From a virus: 29,340 bases of DNA. Position 1 is the first letter of the stretch, and every line of letters begins with the position of its first letter. A program made the position numbers and the translations under genes. Location of the stretch: IMG/VR virus record IMGVR_UViG_3300025086_000155, positions 1 through 29,340 of that record; one strand, given 5' to 3'. This document shows, one piece after another, positions 22,865 through 29,283 of the stretch. The notes below the pieces were generated by a model. It was not told the origin of the DNA and made no database searches. It was given only the letters and a program-made list of their open reading frames with translations.

Positions 22865-23080
22865 TTATTTTATTTTTTTAATTTTTTGTATGTAAAGTAC
22901 CGCATCCATAAGCTCCTCCTGCAAATGATTAAGAAATGACTTAATGCTTTCTGGACTATCCTCTAGTGTTGTTCCGTATTCTTTTTGTCCTTTCTCACTA
23001 CGTTTGTCCATTATATATTTCACATCTTCTACTATACCGTCTGTTTGCATTTCAAAGTATTTCTTTTTGCTATCACTCAT
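22865..23080 (-). CDS. MazG-like small protein (71 aa)
   Basis: 71 aa, all helical. RSEKGQKEYGTTLEDSPESI and then NHLQEELMDAVLYIQKIKKI resemble the core of the all-alpha NTP pyrophosphohydrolases (E-E-x-x-D at 55-59 with a preceding E-x-G-like helix). That family hydrolyses nucleoside triphosphates and is common in phages, where it trims the nucleotide pool or counters alarmone signalling. The protein is shorter than usual MazG domains, so a partial or accessory role is possible. Confidence 0.5.
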   Translation of the reverse strand: MSDSKKKYFEMQTDGIVEDVKYIMDKRSEKGQKEYGTTLEDSPESIKSFLNHLQEELMDAVLYIQKIKKIK

Positions 23081-23388
23081 AATCCTAATTGTTTTTCTTT
23101 TCTTAGTTTTGCTATTTCCTTTTCCAGTTCTTCTATTTTCTTTTCAGCCTTATGCGCACGTTCTATAGCCCTAAGTTTAGCAGTTCTATATTCAGTTAAA
23201 CTTTCGTTGTAATAGAGTTCGTTTGTATATATGTCTGTAATGTAATAGTTAATATCTATTAGGCTTCCCATTAACTTATCTACCGTGTCAGTTGGTTTCT
23301 TTTCTTGCCACTCTAAAAAAGTATTTGCTATAATATCAAAGTTAGCTAAGTAGTTAATGTGTTTTAAGTTGTGTATTTTTTTGTTCAT
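23077..23388 (-). CDS. Hypothetical coiled-coil protein (103 aa)
   Basis: 103 aa. Its first half has helices with HINYLANFDIIANTFLEWQE and TVDKLMGSLIDINYYITDIY. A strongly charged coiled coil (about 65-100, KAEKKIEELEKEIAKLRKEK) makes up the rest. No enzyme motif. It overlaps both neighbours by 4 bases. Confidence 0.5.
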   Translation of the reverse strand: MNKKIHNLKHINYLANFDIIANTFLEWQEKKPTDTVDKLMGSLIDINYYITDIYTNELYYNESLTEYRTAKLRAIERAHKAEKKIEELEKEIAKLRKEKQLGL

Positions 23389-23774
23389 AGTATTTCAGCA
23401 TCTATAACAGGCAGCAAAGCTACCTCTTTTTTTATTTTATTGTTGTTGCTAAAATGGGTTGTTTTATTATGATATTGTACTTCCCACTTTGGATTAACAA
23501 TATACAAATTAAATCTATATATGCCTTTTGGGGTAGAATTTATGTAAATAGGTATGTCTAAGTTTTCGTCTGCCTTACTAATCATTGCATCGTACTTTTT
23601 TCTTTCTATAAGCAAAGTGTCGTAGTGCGCACCCCTACATTTAAGTTCTATTCTGTGTTTACTTATGGGACTGTAGCAATCCCACTTAGACATCTGCTTT
23701 CTTGCCTTAACCAAATCAGGGTAGCAACAATTCTGTAAATATTTAAATAGGTCGTTTTCGTTCCAATTTTTCAC
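23385..23774 (-). CDS. Possible PD-(D/E)XK-type nuclease-like protein (129 aa)
   Basis: 129 aa. A helical N-terminus is followed by D32, then IELKCR with E43 and K45 separated by one residue in a strand, then YDTLLIERKKYDAMI. A D, E-x-K core followed by a helix with conserved aromatic positions resembles small phage resolvase or VRR-type nucleases. The evidence is one short motif; function remains tentative. Confidence 0.4.
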   Translation of the reverse strand: MKNWNENDLFKYLQNCCYPDLVKARKQMSKWDCYSPISKHRIELKCRGAHYDTLLIERKKYDAMISKADENLDIPIYINSTPKGIYRFNLYIVNPKWEVQYHNKTTHFSNNNKIKKEVALLPVIDAEIL

Positions 23775-24184
23775 AAGTACTCATTGTAAAGTTGTTCTAA
23801 CTTTTTATAAACACCATTCACAAAACAGGGTGAGCAGTTAGTGGGTTGTACGTTATCGCTGAAAACCCTGTTGTATATTTCTAACATCCTTTGCTGTTCG
23901 TCTGATAGTATTGTGCTTTTGCGGTTTACAAACTTCTCTTGTAAATACAAAAACTCATCCTCGTTTAAACACTCTGGTTTACGTCTTGGAAAAAGTTTGT
24001 TTAGTTTATCCTTACGGTCATCGCATCCACAGTCATCTCCTGCCAACCATTTAACAGCTTTCTTTATTCCTGTGGCTTTAGTAATCTTTTCTACAGTATC
24101 ACCTAACCCTTTACTTGCATTTTCGTGGTTCTTCTTCCACTCCTTAAACTCTTTGGTTCTTTTATCCCCCTTAAATTCTGTCAT
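23771..24184 (-). CDS. Cys-rich conserved phage protein (137 aa)
   Basis: 137 aa. It has a helical N-terminus (LGDTVEKITKATGIKKAVKW) and a D-D-C52-G-C54-D-D cluster. C72, C117 and C120 (TNCSPCFVNG) add a probable metal site or disulfides. I recognise this combination from hypothetical proteins of Flavobacteriia phages, but no function. It overlaps the sigma-like gene by 14 bases. Confidence 0.55.
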   Translation of the reverse strand: MTEFKGDKRTKEFKEWKKNHENASKGLGDTVEKITKATGIKKAVKWLAGDDCGCDDRKDKLNKLFPRRKPECLNEDEFLYLQEKFVNRKSTILSDEQQRMLEIYNRVFSDNVQPTNCSPCFVNGVYKKLEQLYNEYL

Positions 24185-24716
24185 AATCTTGATTTATATA
24201 GTCCTCGTAGTCCTCTTTAAATATTTCTTTTAATTCTTCCTTACACTTTTTTAGTGTGTTAAATATACTCACCCAACTTATATTGGTTTCTTCTGCTATT
24301 TTTCTAATGGACATATTTGTATCCCTGTACAATATAAATAGGGTTTTATCATACCACCTCCAACCCTCTATGTGATTGTCTATTTTCGTAGTAATTTCGT
24401 TATAGCCTATTTCGTCATCCATTTGCGAATCGTCCGCAATTTGCGTATAAATTTCTTCATCGTCAAGCTCAACTTTTTTAATTTTTTTCTTAGCATTACA
24501 ATACTGTAAAAAAATAGACCGAAGGGTGAAATAGCAATAGCCCCTGCTAACAACATCTTTCTCAATAATTTTTTCTTCACTTGCATATTTATTTAAAACA
24601 AGATACATTTCCTGTACTATATCATCTGCATAGTCGTACTCACCAAAAGAATGCACAATCCTAATCCACTCAATATGTCGTTCAGCTACTTTACCTAACC
24701 ATCCTGCCTCTCCCAT
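24171..24716 (-). CDS. Sigma factor-like (ECF/sigma-70 region 2 and 4) protein
   Basis: 181 aa. Region-2-like helix with DIVQEMYLVLNKY (32-44), then about 75 residues of acidic linker, then a C-terminal helix-turn-helix resembling region 4 (about 124-163) with FILYRDTNMSIRKIAEETNI and SWVSIFNTLKKCKEELKEIF. Length matches small ECF sigma factors. This predicts late-gene control by recruiting host RNA polymerase, but the promoter it would use was not found by me. Confidence 0.6.
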   Translation of the reverse strand: MGEAGWLGKVAERHIEWIRIVHSFGEYDYADDIVQEMYLVLNKYASEEKIIEKDVVSRGYCYFTLRSIFLQYCNAKKKIKKVELDDEEIYTQIADDSQMDDEIGYNEITTKIDNHIEGWRWYDKTLFILYRDTNMSIRKIAEETNISWVSIFNTLKKCKEELKEIFKEDYEDYINQDYDRI

Positions 24717-24952
24717 AATACGTTTACACTAATTATACCTAACAAACATTGTAAGGTGTATTCTGTAACGTTTTTATTGTTTTCTTGATATGTTTCATCG
24801 TGTACTAATGCCCCAACCATAAAACCTTTAATAGGGCTAATAATTATTTCACCATTTACTATAAATGCAATAACAATAAATATAAAAGCTATAATCATCA
24901 GCATTATAAATAAAGAAACTATGGGGTAGGAAAATATTTCGTTTGCATCCAT
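24695..24952 (-). CDS. Single-span membrane protein (85 aa)
   Basis: 85 aa with a long hydrophobic segment (about 9-32: IVSLFIMLMIIAFIFIVIAF), a Gly/Val patch and a mildly hydrophobic C-terminus. It lies between the helicase and the sigma-like gene, overlapping both (TAATG with the former). Role unknown; such early-region membrane proteins are often host-takeover or superinfection factors, which is speculation here. Confidence 0.55.
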   Translation of the reverse strand: MDANEIFSYPIVSLFIMLMIIAFIFIVIAFIVNGEIIISPIKGFMVGALVHDETYQENNKNVTEYTLQCLLGIISVNVLWERQDG

Positions 24953-25860
24953 TAGAATTGAATTGGTTTAAGTTGTTTTTTATGTAAAATGTTTTGACCC
25001 ATAAACTCAAAGCCCACATTATTTAAAGACATTCTAAGGCAAATAGGCTTTTCGTAAGGTGTACACCTACCGCCTGTTTCATTTTCTTTTACTTTTAAAA
25101 CGTGTAGATTACTATACATCCATTCTGTACTATGGCTAGTATATCTGTGAATACAAAGTACATCATCCGCTCGGTTTCCCCATTTACCTCCTCCTTCAAC
25201 ACCTGCTAAGCCTAAGGGCATTGGTAGGTTTTCGTATTCGTGTCCTTTTTGATGTGTTCGCCTTAATGACTCTGTTACTCCGTGTGCATTTAAATAAACA
25301 GTTACGTTTTTCTTTTTAGCAAATAACCTAAACTCGCTACTTACCTGGTAGTCATATTCGTGTCCCCCTACTGCTCTTAAAAGCTGATGGTCTTTTGCTA
25401 AACTATTGTAGGGGTCTATAAGTAAACCATCATAATCCCAAGCATCCTTAACTGCGTTAGCTTCTTTAAGTAAATCCTTATAAGTGTACAAGTCCTCAAC
25501 ATCAATAATTTTAAAATGATTATCACACCAAGCTACCGCTTCAGCTATTTGTTTTTCTTCTGCATTGTGTATTGGTACACCCATTTTAAACTCTATAATT
25601 TTCCTAACTATGCTTTGTGGTGTGTTTTCGCTTGACCAAATTAAAAACCTTAAATTGTGCTTTATTGCATACACGGTTAGTAAATAACATATAACAGTAG
25701 TTTTGCCTACGTTGGCGTGTCCTATTAAAAGGTTAAAATTTCCCTGCTTATATCGTACATACTCATCGATCTCCGGTATATCTATACCTAACCCCTCCTT
25801 AACCCTTCCATACTTAATATCAAGTATTTTGTTTTGTATTGTTTTGGTTTGTGCTATCAT
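24952..25860 (-). CDS. DnaB/RecA-fold replicative helicase-like ATPase
   Basis: 302 aa. Walker A GHANVGKTT (47-55), an Arg/Ser strand with WSSENTPQ where E78 is a candidate catalytic Glu, Walker B-type DYDGLLIDPYNSL (142-154) with D149, and LNAHGV as sensor. This is the DnaB/KaiC-type RecA fold without an N-terminal primase domain. It probably unwinds phage DNA for the host polymerase, because no polymerase or primase was found. Confidence 0.8.
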   Translation of the reverse strand: MIAQTKTIQNKILDIKYGRVKEGLGIDIPEIDEYVRYKQGNFNLLIGHANVGKTTVICYLLTVYAIKHNLRFLIWSSENTPQSIVRKIIEFKMGVPIHNAEEKQIAEAVAWCDNHFKIIDVEDLYTYKDLLKEANAVKDAWDYDGLLIDPYNSLAKDHQLLRAVGGHEYDYQVSSEFRLFAKKKNVTVYLNAHGVTESLRRTHQKGHEYENLPMPLGLAGVEGGGKWGNRADDVLCIHRYTSHSTEWMYSNLHVLKVKENETGGRCTPYEKPICLRMSLNNVGFEFMGQNILHKKQLKPIQF

Positions 25861-26012
25861 CTAATTTGGTTATTGTCTAGCCCATATTTTTTTTGTTCCT
25901 TTTTGCTGTTTCTTTGCTGCCCCTCATATTCGTAACCTAATATTGGATTTACCTTGTAATTCCAAAAATCTATAGGCATTTTTTCCCCACGTTTTAAACG
26001 TTTTAATGTCAT
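25857..26012 (-). CDS. Small protein upstream of the helicase (51 aa)
   Basis: ATG 26012 to TGA 25857, encoding MTLKRLKRGEKMPIDFWNYK and a Gln/Lys-rich C-terminal half. The start codon follows directly after the T-run of a terminator, so it must be made by readthrough, or else start at the second Met at 25979. It overlaps the helicase start (ATGA), so it is probably a helicase-associated peptide. Function unknown. Confidence 0.5.
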   Translation of the reverse strand: MTLKRLKRGEKMPIDFWNYKVNPILGYEYEGQQRNSKKEQKKYGLDNNQIR

Positions 26013-26036
26013 AAAAAAAGGGGCTGTTAAGCCCCC
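26013..26036 (-). terminator. Rho-independent terminator between SSB and helicase genes
   Basis: Minus strand GGGGCT (26035-26030) pairs with AGCCCC (26025-26020) around TAAC, followed by seven T (26019-26013). It begins a few bases after the SSB stop. Partial termination would make more SSB than helicase. Confidence 0.9.
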
Positions 26037-26042
26037 TATGTT

Positions 26043-26360
26043 TTAAAATGGTAAGTCGACTTCCTGTCTTTGTGGGTTTTGTTCTGTATTTGTAACCTCG
26101 TTTCGCTCTGCTAATGTGATATCCCCACCCAACCAACGCACCGCACCGTTACCTAATGTGTTTGCTTTTTGTTTAGCCTCACGTTCTTCTTTGCTTTGGG
26201 TCTGGGTTATCCAGATATTATTTCCATACTGTGACTCATTTTGTATCATCATAGTTATGTTTAAATATTGATTTCCATTTTTAGCAGTTACCACCTTACT
26301 TTTATCAATTGCTGTAAGGTTGATACTTCCTGATAAAATTGCTACATTCTTTTTTTCCAT
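26043..26360 (-). CDS. ssb: Single-stranded DNA-binding protein
   Basis: 105 aa. OB-fold-like strands (VAILSGSINLTAI, QYLNITMMIQNESQY, NIWITQTQ) are followed by a disordered Asn/Gln/Glu-rich tail ending in V-D-L-P-F, the short acidic-hydrophobic tip by which SSBs recruit partners. It is shorter than E. coli SSB, as is common in phages. It would coat single strands during replication and ERF-driven annealing. A terminator follows immediately. Confidence 0.75.
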   Translation of the reverse strand: MEKKNVAILSGSINLTAIDKSKVVTAKNGNQYLNITMMIQNESQYGNNIWITQTQSKEEREAKQKANTLGNGAVRWLGGDITLAERNEVTNTEQNPQRQEVDLPF

Positions 26361-26419
26361 AAATTTTAATTTTATACTCCTTGTTATTAATTTTAGTTTT
26401 GTAATATATACTTTTAATT

Positions 26420-26944
26420 TTACACTTTTGCGAGTTCATCCTGCATTTTTTTACTGACCTTGTATTTAGATTTTATACTATCTAAATCACCTCCGCCTTT
26501 TAAATACTCAATGGCTTTACTAAACTCAGGTGTGTTTTGATTTAACCACCTTTTGTCTTCAGTAATAACAGATTTGCTACTTGCTAAATTACCATCGTCA
26601 TCTTCAGCCTGTAAACCTAATAAACTCGCAAGTGTATATCTACGATAATAGGTAATGGCTGACCCTAACTTTTGTGGGTCGTTAATGTCTGGCAATGTTA
26701 GACTGCTATCTACACTTCCTCCGTTATCTAAACAAAATATTCTACTTGTAACCATATTATCCATAATTGGCTGAATTAATAAAAGTTTGTGCTTAGCTAG
26801 TAATGGATTTAGTTGTTTAATAAGAGAATTTATATCAAAATATTTAGATTTATAAAATGGATTACTCGCATCCTTACTTACAGCACCTATTTCTTGCTGC
26901 AATTTAAATAGCTTATTATAAATGTTAGTTTCTTTTTTTATCAT
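26420..26944 (-). CDS. ERF-family single-strand annealing protein
   Basis: 174 aa. The hallmark LGSAITYYRRYTLASLLGLQ followed by AEDDDGN identifies the ERF superfamily; upstream lies an N-terminal helix with FKLQQEIGAVSKDASNPFYK. ERF proteins form rings that anneal complementary strands, promoting recombination and genome circularisation. The C-terminal 50 residues are a Lys/Asp-rich helix. The likely partners are the exonuclease-like protein (21676-22440), SSB and NinG. Confidence 0.9.
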   Translation of the reverse strand: MIKKETNIYNKLFKLQQEIGAVSKDASNPFYKSKYFDINSLIKQLNPLLAKHKLLLIQPIMDNMVTSRIFCLDNGGSVDSSLTLPDINDPQKLGSAITYYRRYTLASLLGLQAEDDDGNLASSKSVITEDKRWLNQNTPEFSKAIEYLKGGGDLDSIKSKYKVSKKMQDELAKV

Positions 26945-27047
26945 AATTAATACCGTTTTGGATGTTTAATTGGTTTTTAAGTAACTTGTTTTCGTGTTGT
27001 AGTTCTTTGACCTTGCCAAAAAGTTCTACCTTGCTTAAATGTTCCAT
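26925..27047 (-). CDS. Small leucine-zipper-like ORF (40 aa)
   Basis: ATG 27047 to TAA 26925, overlapping the ERF start by 20 bases. MEHLSKVELFGKVKELQHEN then KLLKNQLNIQ forms one amphipathic coiled coil with Leu at heptad-like spacing. Possibly a small DNA-binding or oligomerisation factor. Nothing more can be said. Confidence 0.5.
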   Translation of the reverse strand: MEHLSKVELFGKVKELQHENKLLKNQLNIQNGINYDKKRN

Positions 27048-27050
27048 ATT

Positions 27051-27078
27051 GTAAATATACAAATTATTTTTTAAACAA
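27051..27078 (-). promoter_or_regulatory. Weak promoter candidate before the ERF unit
   Basis: Minus strand: TTG (27078-27076), 16 bases, then TATATTTAC (27059-27051), the same -7 variant as at 16666-16674. It ends only three bases before the ATG at 27047, which would make the transcript nearly leaderless. Confidence 0.3.
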
Positions 27079-27107
27079 AAAAAAGGGCAGTTATTAGCCA
27101 CCCTTTT
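27076..27107 (-). terminator. Rho-independent terminator after NinG-like gene
   Basis: Minus strand AAAAGGG (27107-27101) pairs with CCCTTTT (27087-27081), with an inner G-C pair and wobbles possible, followed by TTTTTTTTG. It starts about 22 bases after the stop at 27129. Stem sequence is closely similar to the terminator at 4050-4079. Confidence 0.8.
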
Positions 27108-27128
27108 AAAAACAATAAAACAATAAAA

Positions 27129-27524
27129 CTAAACAAGTTTTTTAAGTTCTGTACTATAACGATCAATCATACACTGTATCTCGTCATTACTAAACTTAAC
27201 AATTTTGTTACTTTGTAAATATAACTCATTTGCAAGTTCAAAACCTAAATAAATTGAGTATTTATATTGCTCACCCCCCTTAAACATATTACACCCTACA
27301 CACTGTGGCTTAACATTTCTTACATCCCACCGTGTAGAATAATGTTTTCTACTCATAAAATGACCTGCTTGGATACTGCCGTCCTTCCAATGTCCTTTTT
27401 TACCACACGTTACACAGGAGCAATATCCATTTTTATCAGCATTGCTTACTCTAACAAACTGACTAAATACTATATCAAGTTTTTTAACAAGTTTACTACG
27501 TGTAGGCTTTTTACGTTTAACCAT
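27129..27524 (-). CDS. NinG-like HNH recombination nuclease
   Basis: 131 aa. A basic N-terminus precedes a Cys/His zinc cluster: C35, C37, C40, then IQAGHFMSRKHYSTRWDVRN with H55 and H61, and QCVGCNMFKGGEQ with C75 and C78. This matches the NinG/Rap-type HNH fold that resolves branched recombination intermediates. The C-terminus is a helix. Together with the ERF and SSB genes it supports an early recombination block. It overlaps the previous gene by 8 bases. Confidence 0.85.
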   Translation of the reverse strand: MVKRKKPTRSKLVKKLDIVFSQFVRVSNADKNGYCSCVTCGKKGHWKDGSIQAGHFMSRKHYSTRWDVRNVKPQCVGCNMFKGGEQYKYSIYLGFELANELYLQSNKIVKFSNDEIQCMIDRYSTELKKLV

Positions 27525-27759
27525 CTAAATGGTTAATCAATAATTTACCTGTAGACTCATCTATACCTTTTATCTGTTTGTATATATATCTACTATCAGA
27601 TTTTACCTTACCTTTTTCCGTTTTAGTAGAATCAGACCCTAAATTTGTATATTGATTTGCATCAAGTTCTAGCAAATAATCTGTTCTTTCTTTAATAGAT
27701 AATGCAAAGTCTTTAGCTATTTTTTCTGCAAGCTGTCTAATAGTAGTATCTTCTGACAT
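27517..27759 (-). CDS. First gene of the early region, hypothetical (80 aa)
   Basis: 80 aa, starting MSEDTTIRQLAEKIAKDFAL. A helical N-terminal half ends in LELDANQYTNLGSD and is followed by a Lys-rich C-terminus. It is the first gene after the promoter at 27803-27829, so it is an immediate-early gene candidate. No domain recognised. Confidence 0.5.
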   Translation of the reverse strand: MSEDTTIRQLAEKIAKDFALSIKERTDYLLELDANQYTNLGSDSTKTEKGKVKSDSRYIYKQIKGIDESTGKLLINHLDG

Positions 27760-27802
27760 TTTAAATATATTAATTAATTAAATAATTTTACCACTTACCC
27801 AC

Positions 27803-27829
27803 CAAATTTACACGCTTTTTTTTTAACAA
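27803..27829 (-). promoter_or_regulatory. Early promoter, Bacteroidetes -7/-33 type
   Basis: Minus strand: TTG (27829-27827), 16 bases, then a perfect TAAATTTG (27810-27803), matching TAnnTTTG. It sits in the largest early intergenic space (27760-27854), upstream of the 80-aa gene that opens the early block. Confidence 0.65.
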
Positions 27830-27853
27830 TAAATGTTTTGTTTATAACATTTA
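27830..27853. repeat. 8-bp inverted repeat next to the early promoter
   Basis: TAAATGTT (27830-27837) and AACATTTA (27846-27853) form perfect arms separated by 8 bases, adjacent to the -33 box and just downstream of the 44-aa gene stop. It could be a repressor operator, or a weak hairpin ending the lysis transcript. No protein is tied to it here. Confidence 0.55.
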
Positions 27854-27854
27854 A

Positions 27855-27989
27855 TCATTTTCCTTGTCCACGATAAACTTTACGGTAATTTTTACTTGAT
27901 TTTAGGTTACTTTGTTTACTCTTAGCGTGTATGCCCTTACGCTTTTTCTTAGGTTTCTTGTAGTAATTACCTACTATTTGTTTAGCCAT
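27855..27989 (-). CDS. Small basic protein (44 aa)
   Basis: ATG 27989 to TGA 27855. The peptide begins MAKQIVGNYYKKPKKKRKGI and continues HAKSKQSNLKSSKNYRKVYR then GQGK. Small Lys/Arg-rich proteins with the GIHAKxK-SKNY pattern are common in Bacteroidetes phages, in my recollection; function unknown, nucleic-acid binding plausible. It overlaps the holin-like gene end by 8 bases. Confidence 0.65.
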   Translation of the reverse strand: MAKQIVGNYYKKPKKKRKGIHAKSKQSNLKSSKNYRKVYRGQGK

Positions 27990-28398
27990 TGTTTTTTATA
28001 CTTGATACTTTTTCAAAACTTCTACCACCAAAATATCCTGCAAACACAATCCACAATAGTTCCTTGACTATGTCAAGTTCTTCTAATTGTAAATACCACC
28101 CAATAACAAAAGCTACTGTTAAAAATACTAATGTTAATGGTCTTACATTTTTACTAAGCCAACTATCACTCCTACTATCTGCAACCCACCTTTTGGTGAT
28201 GCCGTCCATTTCAGAGCGTTCTAAGCGTAGTTTTTCTAGTGCTACTTGTTTGTCTGCCTCAGACATATCAGAACCTCCTATAATCGCTTCTATTACGTTT
28301 CCTACAGGGGTATCTTGTGCTATTGCGCCTACTACTTTAGGTATTTTTTGGAGCAGGAAAGAACCTACTGCTGTGTCTTTAAATTTCTTTTTAGGCAT
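27982..28398 (-). CDS. Holin-like membrane protein (3TM type)
   Basis: 138 aa. A basic N-terminal half with a charged amphipathic region (about 45-75, ADKQVALEKLRLERSEM) is followed by hydrophobic segments at about 85-105 (RPLTLVFLTVAFVIGWYLQL) and 110-125 (IVKELLWIVFAGYFGGRSFE). The end YFGGRSFEKVSS resembles phage 3TM-type holins. Holins form the membrane lesion that lets the lysin escape. It follows the M15 lysin by 18 bases. Confidence 0.65.
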   Translation of the reverse strand: MPKKKFKDTAVGSFLLQKIPKVVGAIAQDTPVGNVIEAIIGGSDMSEADKQVALEKLRLERSEMDGITKRWVADSRSDSWLSKNVRPLTLVFLTVAFVIGWYLQLEELDIVKELLWIVFAGYFGGRSFEKVSSIKNNG

Positions 28399-28416
28399 AG
28401 CGTACTACCGACTGTA

Positions 28417-28794
28417 TTAGTATGTCCAAATGACTTGTTGTGATTTTCCTTTTTCGGCAGTATCACAATGTATGAAGGTACTGCTAATCCCAATTCTTGT
28501 GAACCCTGCATCAAGTAATGCTGATAAAATAATGAATCTGCTCTTTGAATCTGCGCAATGAATATCTGCTGCTTTGCCGATAAGGTGGGCAGACTTAGTT
28601 GGTTCTTTTCCCAATTTTTTATAGATAGCTTCGTGATGTTCTTTTGTTCGGTAGCCACTATTGATTTTAAAGGCAATCCCTGCAATGTGACGTGCGTTGT
28701 CCAACTTTTGCAAGAAATCACTATCCATATTAATGCCACTATTAGGTAATGTCTGACAATCAAACTCATCTAAAGTAAAATATTTAAGACTCAT
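28417..28794 (-). CDS. Peptidase M15-type lysin
   Basis: 125 aa from the ATG at 28794 (MSLKYFTLDEFDCQTLPNSG). A longer frame to 28839 would overlap the previous gene by 56 bases without a family motif. Zinc-peptidase motifs: SGYRT (46-50), SAHLIGKAADIHC with H70 and D77, and FIHCD with H109. M15 enzymes cleave peptide crosslinks in murein, so this is the probable endolysin. No signal peptide is visible, so the holin should provide access. Confidence 0.85.
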   Translation of the reverse strand: MSLKYFTLDEFDCQTLPNSGINMDSDFLQKLDNARHIAGIAFKINSGYRTKEHHEAIYKKLGKEPTKSAHLIGKAADIHCADSKSRFIILSALLDAGFTRIGISSTFIHCDTAEKGKSQQVIWTY

Positions 28795-29185
28795 TTTTAC
28801 ATTGGTTTTTACACTTACACTTACCGCTTTTGCAGTCATCGTAGTTAAGAGACCTGTTTAACAGTATTCTGTCAATCGTATCATCTTGAACTTTGATGAG
28901 CATTTCTTCTAATTTGTCTTTTGCCATTACAAGCTGTTCTACTTTGCTCTCTAAAGAGTCGTTTTTACGCTGTAGTTCTATTACTTCGTTAGGGTCTTTG
29001 CCTATGAAAACATATATAGCTGCACCTATAGTAGCTACCAAAGCACCTGTAATAAGTTTAAAAGTATCGTTGTTTGTTTCTGGTATTTCGACATAAGAAA
29101 GAAATACAAGCAATAGAATAACAAAAAGAAATACTACTCCACTACCAACATAACCTCTAAGTTCTCTACGTTCTCTGCTGTTCAT
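28784..29185 (-). CDS. Membrane protein of the lysis region (133 aa)
   Basis: 133 aa. Two hydrophobic spans (about 13-30, SGVVFLFVILLLVFLSYVEI, and about 42-62, LITGALVATIGAAIYVFIG) are followed by a coiled coil (about 68-110) and a Cys-rich basic tail (C120, C125, C127, C131). The two-span plus coiled-coil plan and its position ahead of the lysin suggest a second holin or a spanin-like lysis component. It overlaps the lysin start by 11 bases. Confidence 0.5.
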   Translation of the reverse strand: MNSRERRELRGYVGSGVVFLFVILLLVFLSYVEIPETNNDTFKLITGALVATIGAAIYVFIGKDPNEVIELQRKNDSLESKVEQLVMAKDKLEEMLIKVQDDTIDRILLNRSLNYDDCKSGKCKCKNQCKNES

Positions 29186-29283
29186 CTGCTTAATGGTCTA
29201 AATAGTTGTTTGAATCTTTGTCTTATCTTGGTGATTCTAATCCCTTCAATTTGGCTCTGGGTAGGTTTTATGCTGTTGTACAT
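29182..29283 (-). CDS. Small basic ORF (33 aa)
   Basis: ATG 29283 to TGA 29182, encoding MYNSIKPTQSQIEGIRITKI with an Arg-rich C-terminus (QRFKQLFRPLSR). Its start overlaps the previous stop (TAATG) and its stop overlaps the next start, as elsewhere in the operon. Function unknown. Confidence 0.5.
   Translation of the reverse strand: MYNSIKPTQSQIEGIRITKIRQRFKQLFRPLSR

Noticed and set aside
23841-24233. 130-codon plus-strand frame opposite the Cys-rich protein
   Set aside because: Shadow frame with Ser/Phe-rich composition; the minus-strand genes are coupled through it.
25924-26136. 70-codon minus-strand frame covering the end of ssb and the gap
   Set aside because: It crosses the strong terminator at 26013-26036 and lies in a different frame from both ssb and the 51-aa ORF that is coupled to the helicase.
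27989-28420. 143-codon plus-strand frame opposite the holin-like gene
   Set aside because: Hydrophobic shadow of the membrane helices on the other strand; no operon context on plus.
28795-28839. Longer N-terminus for the M15 lysin
   Set aside because: The extra 15 residues overlap the upstream gene deeply and have no family similarity; the ATG at 28794 starts the conserved fold.
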